This document shows, in pieces, positions 13,911 through 21,260 of a stretch of 25,216 nt of DNA (within the stretch, counting starts at the first letter, position 1; every line of letters starts with the position of its first letter). Under the pieces are notes generated by a model that saw nothing but the letters and a program-made list of their open reading frames with translations, made no database searches and was not told where the DNA came from. The stretch comes from an uncultured Phascolarctobacterium sp. (GTDB lineage Bacteria; Bacillota; Negativicutes; Acidaminococcales; Acidaminococcaceae): assembly GCA_937901335.1 (NCBI GenBank), contig CALCHC010000098.1:1-25216 (forward strand). The letters run 5' to 3'. Made by a program: the position numbers and the translations under genes.

Positions 13911-14987
13911 ATGGAACGCAGATTAACTCGTCAACTGGAAGTTGGTAAAGTAAAAGTAGGTGGCGCTGCTCCGATTGCAGTGCAATCCATGACAAATACA
14001 AAAACAAGCGATCCTGTTGCTACTTTGGAGCAAATTAATCGCTTGGCAGAAGCAGGCTGTGACATTGTTCGTTGCGCCGTTCCCGACATGGCTGCTGCTG
14101 AGGGGTTAAAGACCATCGTCGCAGAAAGTCCTATCCCTGTAATCGCGGATATTCATTTCGATTACAAGCTTGCCCTTGCTGCAATTGAAGCTGGAGTTGA
14201 CGGCTTGCGTCTGAATCCAGGTAACATTGGTGGTAACGATAGGGTAGCAGCAGTTGTTGAAGCTGCAAAAAAACGTAACATTCCCATTCGTATTGGTGTT
14301 AATGCAGGTTCTTTACCTAAAGACTTGCTTGAAAAATATGGTCATCCTACTCCGGAAGCGTTGGTGGAAGCTGCTTGGCGTCACATTCGTATTCTGGAAG
14401 AGATGGACTACAAAAATATCAAAATCTCTTTAAAGGCACATGATGTTCCTTTGACTTTGGCGGCGTACCGTTTGATGGCAAGCCAATGTGATTATCCTTT
14501 GCACGTAGGTATTACGGAAGCAGGTACTGTGAACAGCGGTATTATTAAATCCGCAGTTGGTATTGGTACTTTGCTGGCAGAAGGTATTGGCGATACCATC
14601 CGTGTTTCTTTAACTGGTGACCCGGTGCGTGAAGTAAAAGTTGGTTTTGAAATTTTGAAATCTTTGGGATTGCGTGAGTATGGACCTACCTTAATTTCTT
14701 GTCCTACTTGTGGACGCACCCAAATCAATTTGGAAAAATTAGCCTTGGAAGTTGAAAAACGCTTGGCAGAAATCAGTGAACCTATTACCGTAGCTGTTAT
14801 GGGTTGCGTGGTAAATGGTCCTGGTGAAGCAAGAGAGGCTGACGTTGGCATTGCCGGCGGTATAAATGAAGGCTTAATCTTCCGCAAGGGGGAAGTCTTG
14901 AAAAAAGTAGCAGAAGCTGATATTATTGATGAGTTGTTTGCTGAAATTGATAAAATTTTACTTGAGAGGAAGGTATCTAATAAATGA
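13911..14987 (+). CDS. ispG: 4-hydroxy-3-methylbut-2-enyl diphosphate synthase (flavodoxin/ferredoxin)
   Basis: A 358-residue [4Fe-4S] enzyme of the MEP pathway that reductively opens MEcPP to HMBPP using two electrons from flavodoxin or ferredoxin. AGAGGTGA precedes the ATG. The N-terminal TIM-barrel carries VQSMTNTKTSD, DIHFDYKLA and LRLNPGNIG. The cluster ligands are C264 and C267 in SCPTCGRTQ and C299 in MGCVVNGPGEA, with the conserved Glu at 306 as fourth ligand. Length fits the two-domain bacterial form; no plant-type insertion is present. It overlaps proS by four bases (ATGA), so they are coupled. The operon's small ferredoxin is a natural candidate donor. Confidence 0.97.
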   Translation: MERRLTRQLEVGKVKVGGAAPIAVQSMTNTKTSDPVATLEQINRLAEAGCDIVRCAVPDMAAAEGLKTIVAESPIPVIADIHFDYKLALAAIEAGVDGLRLNPGNIGGNDRVAAVVEAAKKRNIPIRIGVNAGSLPKDLLEKYGHPTPEALVEAAWRHIRILEEMDYKNIKISLKAHDVPLTLAAYRLMASQCDYPLHVGITEAGTVNSGIIKSAVGIGTLLAEGIGDTIRVSLTGDPVREVKVGFEILKSLGLREYGPTLISCPTCGRTQINLEKLALEVEKRLAEISEPITVAVMGCVVNGPGEAREADVGIAGGINEGLIFRKGEVLKKVAEADIIDELFAEIDKILLERKVSNK

Positions 14988-16693
14988 GAGTTTCTAAAAT
15001 GTTTGCACCCACCCTGCGTGAGGTTCCTGCTGAAGCAGAAGTAGTTAGCCACCAATTATTGTTGCGCGCTGGTTTCATGCGTAAATCCACCAATGGTATG
15101 TACAGCTATTTGCCTTTGGCTTGGCGCGTATTGAAAAAAATCGAAAACATCGTTCGCGAAGAAATGGATAATGCTGGCGCACAAGAAATTATGATGCCCA
15201 TTATGCAACCTGCTGAAATTTGGCAAGAAAGTGGTCGTTGGGGTGCTTACGGCGCAGAAATGATTCGTCTGAAAGACCGTCACAACCGTGAATACTGCCT
15301 TGGTCCTACCCACGAAGAAATGGTAACCACCTTGATTAAAGGTGACGTTCGTTCTTATCGTCAACTTCCGATGAACGTATATCAAATTCAAGATAAATTC
15401 CGTGATGAACGTCGTCCTCGCTTCGGTTTGATGCGTAGCCGTGACTTCATCATGAAAGACGCTTACTCCTTTGACCGTGACGAAGCTGGTTTGGACGTAT
15501 CCTACAAATCCATGTATGATGCTTACACCAACGTATTTAACCGTTGCGGTTTGACCTTCCGTCCTGTAGAAGCAGATAGCGGTGCAATCGGTGGTAGCGG
15601 TTCTCACGAATTCATGGTAATCGCTGAAAGCGGTGAAGCTGAAATCGTTTACTGCACTGAATGTGATTATGCTGCAAACGTAGAAAAAGCTGAAATGCAC
15701 GTAATCGAAGCTGCTGACGAAGCTGCATTGGAAAGAGCGGAAGTGGAAACTCCCAACTGCAAATCTATTGCTGATGTTTGCGCATACCTCAATATGCCTG
15801 TAGAAAAATCTGTTAAAGCTGTTGCTTACAAATCTGAAAAAGGTTTGATTCTGTGCTTTGTTCGTGGCGACCACGAAGTAAACGAAGTAAAAGTAATCAA
15901 CACCTGCAATGTTTTGGAAGTTGAAATGGCTGACGAAAATATGTTAGTTGAAGCTGGTACCTGCGGTGGCTATATGGGCCCTGTAGGCATTGACCCTGAA
16001 AAAGTTATGGTAGTTGTTGACCACAGCGTAATGCAAATGCATAACTTCTGCTGCGGTGCAAATAAAGAAGGCTATCATATGGTTAACGTAAACCCCGGTC
16101 GTGACTTTACTCCGACCTTTGTTGCTGATATCCGCTTGATTCAAGAAGGCGACCCCTGCCCGCACTGTGGTGGTAAAGTAGCTAAAGCTCGTGGTATCGA
16201 AGTTGGCCAAGTATTCAAACTTTTCACCAAATACAGCGCTGCTATGAACTGCACTTTCTTGGATGAAAACGGTAAAGAAAACCCGATGGTTATGGGTTGC
16301 TACGGTATCGGTGTAAGCCGTACCATGGCTGCTTGCATTGAACAAAACAATGATAAAGACGGTATGATTTGGCCTGTTGCCATCGCTCCGTACGAAGTAT
16401 TGGTTGTTCCTGTAAACACTAAAGACGAAGCTTCTACTGCAAAAGCAGAAGAAATTTACGAAGTACTGAAAAAAGCTGGCGTTGAAGCAGTTATCGATGA
16501 CCGCAACGAACGTCCTGGCGTTAAATTTAAAGATGCTGACTTGATTGGCTATCCCTTGCGTGTAGTTGTTGGCCCCAAAACTTTGGCAGAAGGCAACATC
16601 GAAGTTAAAGCACGTAGAACTGGCGAAGTAGCTATGCTTCCGGTTGATGGCGATTATGTAGCAGCTATCAAAGAAATGCTCGCTAAATTATAA
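14984..16693 (+). CDS. proS: Prolyl-tRNA synthetase, bacterial type with editing domain
   Basis: A 569-residue class II aminoacyl-tRNA synthetase, the size of the E. coli-like form. Motif 2 with FRDERRPRFGLMRSRDF starts at residue 139, and motif 3 contains YGIGVSRTMAACIE at 440-453. Between them, about 224-405, is the INS editing domain that hydrolyses Ala-tRNA(Pro). The C-terminal anticodon-binding domain (about 465-569) has VIDDRNERPGVKFKDADLIG. The ATG at 14984 overlaps the ispG stop, with GAGGAAGG upstream. Codon use is strongly biased toward the set seen in frr and the hydrogenase, suggesting high expression. A long minus-strand shadow frame over this gene has no ribosome site and is ignored. 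Confidence 0.97.
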   Translation: MRVSKMFAPTLREVPAEAEVVSHQLLLRAGFMRKSTNGMYSYLPLAWRVLKKIENIVREEMDNAGAQEIMMPIMQPAEIWQESGRWGAYGAEMIRLKDRHNREYCLGPTHEEMVTTLIKGDVRSYRQLPMNVYQIQDKFRDERRPRFGLMRSRDFIMKDAYSFDRDEAGLDVSYKSMYDAYTNVFNRCGLTFRPVEADSGAIGGSGSHEFMVIAESGEAEIVYCTECDYAANVEKAEMHVIEAADEAALERAEVETPNCKSIADVCAYLNMPVEKSVKAVAYKSEKGLILCFVRGDHEVNEVKVINTCNVLEVEMADENMLVEAGTCGGYMGPVGIDPEKVMVVVDHSVMQMHNFCCGANKEGYHMVNVNPGRDFTPTFVADIRLIQEGDPCPHCGGKVAKARGIEVGQVFKLFTKYSAAMNCTFLDENGKENPMVMGCYGIGVSRTMAACIEQNNDKDGMIWPVAIAPYEVLVVPVNTKDEASTAKAEEIYEVLKKAGVEAVIDDRNERPGVKFKDADLIGYPLRVVVGPKTLAEGNIEVKARRTGEVAMLPVDGDYVAAIKEMLAKL

Positions 16694-16717
16694 TAATTAG
16701 TTTAGAGGTTTTTAAAA

Positions 16718-17443
16718 ATGTTTGAAATTCCTTGGGTGTCTCCGTTAGAACTAACCATGGTACTGCGCTTGATTGTTGCTGCAGTCTTGGGCGGTATCGT
16801 TGGTATGGAACGTGGTAGTGGTGACAGACCTGCAGGCTTTAGAACGCATATCTTGGTGTGCGTTGGTTCTGCACTGTTCATGCTTGTTTCCATTTATGGT
16901 TTTGACGATATTGCACCTGTAACTACTACTCTTGAAGATGATATTGGTACCCGTCGCGATACTGCACGTATTGCTGCGCAAGTTGTAAGCGGCATCGGTT
17001 TCTTGGGTGCAGGTACAATCTTGCACGAAGGCTTGACCATTAAAGGCTTGACTACTGCAGCTAGCTTGTGGATTGTTTCTGCAATTGGTTTGGCTGTAGG
17101 TAGTGGTATGTATTTGCTCAGTACTGTTGCAACTATGCTTACCATGCTTACCTTGGTTACCTTCCGTACTTGGGAAAAACGTTTTGCCGGTACTCGCAGT
17201 GATCGTCGTTTCATTCGTGTTGTTACTCGTAATACTCCCGGTATCATCACCGAGATTACAGCTTTCTTGTCAGATTGCGGTATCAAGGTTAAAACTTTGA
17301 ACGTAAAAACTGACAACAAAAACGGTAATATTATTTTAGAGTTGTACTTGAAAATAGATAGAACCATTGACATGGTAGAAGTTGCTGACGGTATTCAAAA
17401 CATCGACGGCGTACTTGCCTTGGAAAATGCAAAATCAAAATAA
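16718..17443 (+). CDS. MgtC/SapB-family membrane protein
   Basis: A 241-residue protein. About five membrane helices in the first 150 residues carry the MgtC signature: RLIVAAVLGGIVGMERG (about 11-27), RTHILVCVGSALFML, then RIAAQVVSGIGFLGAGTI and GLTTAASLWIVSAIGLAVG. The last ~80 residues (from about RRFIRVVTRNTPG) look like an ACT-type soluble domain, common in longer MgtC proteins. In pathogens MgtC is tied to low-magnesium survival and inhibition of the F-type ATPase; the role in non-pathogens is unclear, so none is asserted. AGAGGT precedes the ATG. It lies 24 bases after proS and 26 before polC on the same strand, an unusual guest between two genes often adjacent in Bacillota. Confidence 0.9.
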   Translation: MFEIPWVSPLELTMVLRLIVAAVLGGIVGMERGSGDRPAGFRTHILVCVGSALFMLVSIYGFDDIAPVTTTLEDDIGTRRDTARIAAQVVSGIGFLGAGTILHEGLTIKGLTTAASLWIVSAIGLAVGSGMYLLSTVATMLTMLTLVTFRTWEKRFAGTRSDRRFIRVVTRNTPGIITEITAFLSDCGIKVKTLNVKTDNKNGNIILELYLKIDRTIDMVEVADGIQNIDGVLALENAKSK

Positions 17444-17469
17444 TTTAGTCATAAGGAAAGGACACGCAC

Positions 17470-20400
17470 ATGCAAGCAAAATATTGCATCTTGCCTGACA
17501 AAGAGAAATTTTTTGGTTTCTTGTCCGGACTGTCTTTTTCTCCAGCCGAATTGTTGCAGCTTAAAATGCTCAATATTAAGCAAATCTGCATCGATGAATC
17601 GGCTTGCTTATGGGAGATACATTATGAATGTGTCGCTCATCTTACTGATGGCTTATTGCAAGCGGCGGCAGAGAAATTAGCTGCCGCTTTTTCTTTACGT
17701 AAGGTTGTGTTCATCAAAAATGATGGCAAAAAAGTAGAGGCAAAGGTTTCTGAGGAAGAACCTATCGTTGTAGAACATGCCGACTGCTGTGGAATGCCTT
17801 CTTACGAAGATGTTCCTTTGCCGGAAGAACCGCCTGATGTAGAGATTGGTGCTATTGATCCGCCGGAACCTTCTTGTGTTGTAGAAGAAGCAGACCAATA
17901 CGACCAAGCTTTTGAAGAAGCTTATAATCGATTGTATGGAGAAAAGAAAGACGACGGACACCTTTGGGGAAAAAGGATTAAGGGTAAAGTGCGCCCTATT
18001 GACAGTATTATAGAGGAAGAAAACCGCGTTGTCGTTGAAGGTGAGTTCGTCAAGAGTATGGACAAAGACGGCAAGCTGATTGCATTTAACGAAAGAGAAC
18101 TGCGTACTGGCGATATTTCCATTACTTTTAACTTATGTGATGGGACTGGTGGTCTCTTTGTTAAAATGCGTTTTAGCTCTCGTGATGGTAATGATGCCCA
18201 AGCTGATGCTAAACAGTTTAAAAGCGCTTTGAAGCCGGGTATGCGTTTGCGTATTCAAGGCAACGTTGCGCCCGACCGTTTTGCCAATGACGAAATGACC
18301 ATTACGCCCGCAGGCATTATGAAAATAGACGTGCCTGAACGTAAGGATAATGCAGAAATCAAGCGTGTTGAGCTTCATTGCCATACTAAGATGAGTAAGA
18401 TGGATGGCTTGACACCGATGAAAGATTTGGTGAAGAAAGCTCTTAAGTGGGGGCATAAGGCACTGGCGATTACCGACCATGGTGTTGTTCAAGCTTTCCC
18501 TTTCTGCTACGACGAAGCTAAAGGTACGGATTTGAAGCTTATCTTCGGGATGGAAGGTTACTTGATTAGTGACCGTGAAGAAGCTAACGATGAAATTGAC
18601 CAAGAAGCTGTAGAAACTAAGAAGAAAAGTTCTCGCAATAAAATTAAGAGTAACCATATTATTATCTTGGCGAAGAATGAGACTGGTCTGCGTAATTTGT
18701 ACAAGCTTGTATCCATCAGTCACTTGCGTTATTTAAGCGGACGTCCTTTGTTACCTCGTAAGGTTATTGAGGAACATAGGGAAGGTTTAATCTTAGGTTC
18801 TGCTTGCGAAGCCGGTGAACTTTACCGCGCTATGATGGCAGGTGCCAGCGAAGAAGCGTTGGAAGAAATTGCTTCCTTCTATGATTATTTAGAAATTCAA
18901 CCTACTGGTAATAATATGTTCTTGGTGCATAAGAATATTTGCACCGTCGAAGACATTGAAAAATATAACCGCCGTATTTATGAACTTGGTAAACGAATTG
19001 GTAAGCTTACTGTTGCTACCGGTGACGTTCATTTCTTAAATCCGGAAGATGAAAAATATCGTACCATTTTGCAAGACCCGTGGCGTAAAGACGGTGAAGA
19101 TGAATATCAACCGCCTCTTTATTACCGTACTACGGAAGAAATGTTGGCAGAGTTCGCTTATTTGGGTGAAGATGTTGCTTACGAAGTGTGCGTAACCAAT
19201 ACTAACAAAATTGCAGATATGGTAGAAAGCATTAAACCCGTACCTGATACGGATCAACTTTATTCTCCTTCCATTCCTGGTGCGGAGGATGCGGTTCGTA
19301 ATATGACTTACGAAAAAGCCTACGAATGGTACGGTAATCCCTTGCCTCAATTGGTAGAAGACCGCTTGAAAATGGAGCTTGATTCCATCATCGGTAACGG
19401 CTTCTCCGTTTTGTACTATATCGCTCATAAGCTGGTTAAACACTCTCTCGATCGTGGCTACTTGGTAGGCTCTCGTGGTAGTGTTGGCAGTTCTGTTGTT
19501 GCGACTATGTTAGACATTACCGAAGTTAATGCTTTGAAGCCTCACTATCGTTGTCCCAAGTGCAAACATAGCGAGTTCTTCTTAAATTGTGAAGTAGACT
19601 CCGGTTTTGATTTGCCGCCCAAAGCTTGTCCTCACTGTGGAACTGATATGGTGCGTGACGGTCACGACATTCCTTTCGCAGTTTTCTTGGGCTTTCATGG
19701 CGACAAAGTACCTGATATAGACTTGAACTTCTCCGGTGGTATTGATCCTGACGATGCTCTTGCCATGTCAGACCAATCCGTTGCACACAAATATACGGAA
19801 GAACTTTTCGGTCGCGACAATGTATGTCGTGCGGGAACTATTGCCACAGTAGCGAACAAGACTGCAGTTGGTTTTGTTTTGAAGTATTTTGATAGAAAGC
19901 ATCTTCATCCTCATCCTGCTCATGTTGCTTCTTTAGTGGAAGGCTTAGCAGGTGTTAAGCGTACTACGGGGCAACATCCCGGCGGTATCATGGTTGTACC
20001 TCGCAATATGGATATTCACTACATTACTCCTATTAACCGTCCTGCTGACGATAGTTCAGGTGACACTGTTACCACTCACTACGATTATCACAGCATCAAT
20101 GACCGTTTGGTTAAGCTTGATATTCTGGGGCACGACGATCCGATGGTATTGAAGATGTTGGAAAAATATTTGCGTGAAGATACTGACCCCAACTTCGATC
20201 CTAAACAAATCCCTGTTGGCGATGAAGAAACACTGCGAATTTTCCAAGATACTTCTTCTTTAGGCGTAACTCCTGAGCAAATTGGTAGTGAAGTCGGTAC
20301 TTTTGGTATTCCTGAATGTGGTACTCAGTTTGTTCGTCAGATGATTAAGGACGTACAACCGAAAAGATTTAGTGAGATTGTACGTGTATCCGGTTATTCT

Positions 20401-21192
20401 CACGGTACGGACGTATGGCTGAATAATGCTCAAGATTTAATAAAAGAGGGCAAACCAGTTGCGGAAACTATTTCTACTCGTGACGATATTATGACTCATT
20501 TGATTTCTAAGGGCGTTGAACCCAGCCTTGCTTTTAAAACCATGGAGTACGTGCGTAAGGGGAAGGCGGCAAAAAGCGGTCTTGAACCTAAGATGAAAGA
20601 AGCTATGCAAGCGGTGAACATTCCCGATTGGTACATCCAATCCTGCGAAAGAGTGCAGTACCTTTTCCCGAAGGCTCACGCTGTAGCATATGTTTTGATG
20701 GCATATCGTATTGCTTACTGTAAAGTACATCATCCTAAACATTTCTACGCTTCTTATTTTACCGTGCGTGCTACAGATTTTGATTACACTCACGTTTCCA
20801 AAGGTTCTCACTATATTAAGAACTTCATTAAGAGCGTTTACCAACAAGGTTTTAGAGCAAGTGTACAGGATAAATCCATTGCTACTTATTTGGAACTTGC
20901 CAATGAAATGATTGAACGTGGTTATGAATTTGAAAAGGTGGATTTGTATAAATCCCATCCCACAAAATTCTTGATTACCGAAAAAGGCTTGCGTCCTCCT
21001 TTGGCGTCTCTTGCCGGTGTAGGAAACAATGCGGCACTTAGTATTGCGGAAGCTCGTGACGTAAATAATCCTTTTATTTCACGAGAAGATTTGCGTCAAC
21101 GTGCAGGTATCGGTAAATCTGTTATCGAACGCTTGGCAGATGTTGGCGTTTTGGATGACTTGCCGGAAAGTAACCAAATAGATTTGTTTTAA
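17470..21192 (+). CDS. polC: DNA polymerase III alpha subunit, PolC type, without the DEDD exonuclease
   Basis: A 1240-residue replicative polymerase, about 200 shorter than the ~1440-residue B. subtilis PolC. Domains in order are an N-terminal domain (1-85), an acidic Pro-rich linker (about 110-150), an OB fold (about 165-290), a PHP domain from about 297, a zinc knuckle region (CPKC, C, CPHC around 696-725), palm with PDIDLNFSG (D749 and D751), and fingers ending in the C-terminal region. In usual PolC the PHP is split by a 3'-5' exonuclease with D-E-T-T-G. Here, after GMEGYLI (about 360-366), there are only ~30 charged residues before HIIILAKN, and no exonuclease motif is present. PHP metal residues look intact (H303, H305, D336, H337, E362, GSACEAGELY, ATGDVHFL). 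AAGGA repeats precede the ATG. It ends the operon. Confidence 0.96.
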   Translation: MQAKYCILPDKEKFFGFLSGLSFSPAELLQLKMLNIKQICIDESACLWEIHYECVAHLTDGLLQAAAEKLAAAFSLRKVVFIKNDGKKVEAKVSEEEPIVVEHADCCGMPSYEDVPLPEEPPDVEIGAIDPPEPSCVVEEADQYDQAFEEAYNRLYGEKKDDGHLWGKRIKGKVRPIDSIIEEENRVVVEGEFVKSMDKDGKLIAFNERELRTGDISITFNLCDGTGGLFVKMRFSSRDGNDAQADAKQFKSALKPGMRLRIQGNVAPDRFANDEMTITPAGIMKIDVPERKDNAEIKRVELHCHTKMSKMDGLTPMKDLVKKALKWGHKALAITDHGVVQAFPFCYDEAKGTDLKLIFGMEGYLISDREEANDEIDQEAVETKKKSSRNKIKSNHIIILAKNETGLRNLYKLVSISHLRYLSGRPLLPRKVIEEHREGLILGSACEAGELYRAMMAGASEEALEEIASFYDYLEIQPTGNNMFLVHKNICTVEDIEKYNRRIYELGKRIGKLTVATGDVHFLNPEDEKYRTILQDPWRKDGEDEYQPPLYYRTTEEMLAEFAYLGEDVAYEVCVTNTNKIADMVESIKPVPDTDQLYSPSIPGAEDAVRNMTYEKAYEWYGNPLPQLVEDRLKMELDSIIGNGFSVLYYIAHKLVKHSLDRGYLVGSRGSVGSSVVATMLDITEVNALKPHYRCPKCKHSEFFLNCEVDSGFDLPPKACPHCGTDMVRDGHDIPFAVFLGFHGDKVPDIDLNFSGGIDPDDALAMSDQSVAHKYTEELFGRDNVCRAGTIATVANKTAVGFVLKYFDRKHLHPHPAHVASLVEGLAGVKRTTGQHPGGIMVVPRNMDIHYITPINRPADDSSGDTVTTHYDYHSINDRLVKLDILGHDDPMVLKMLEKYLREDTDPNFDPKQIPVGDEETLRIFQDTSSLGVTPEQIGSEVGTFGIPECGTQFVRQMIKDVQPKRFSEIVRVSGYSHGTDVWLNNAQDLIKEGKPVAETISTRDDIMTHLISKGVEPSLAFKTMEYVRKGKAAKSGLEPKMKEAMQAVNIPDWYIQSCERVQYLFPKAHAVAYVLMAYRIAYCKVHHPKHFYASYFTVRATDFDYTHVSKGSHYIKNFIKSVYQQGFRASVQDKSIATYLELANEMIERGYEFEKVDLYKSHPTKFLITEKGLRPPLASLAGVGNNAALSIAEARDVNNPFISREDLRQRAGIGKSVIERLADVGVLDDLPESNQIDLF

Positions 21193-21205
21193 AACAACAT
21201 AACCA

Positions 21206-21245
21206 AAAATAAAAGACCTCTCAATTTGAGAGGTCTTAATTTTTT
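21206..21245. terminator. Bidirectional terminator ending the long operon
   Basis: AAGACCTCTCA (21213-21223) pairs with TGAGAGGTCTT (21227-21237) around a 3-base loop. A T-run follows on the plus strand (after polC) and an A-run precedes it, giving T-runs on the minus strand for the convergent antiporter gene. Confidence 0.87.
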
Positions 21246-21260
21246 ATGTGTATATAATTT

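Noticed and set aside
15056..15874. A 272-codon minus-strand frame opposite proS
   Set aside because: It has the same antisense composition (Phe/Val/Thr-rich), no start signal, and full overlap with the synthetase.
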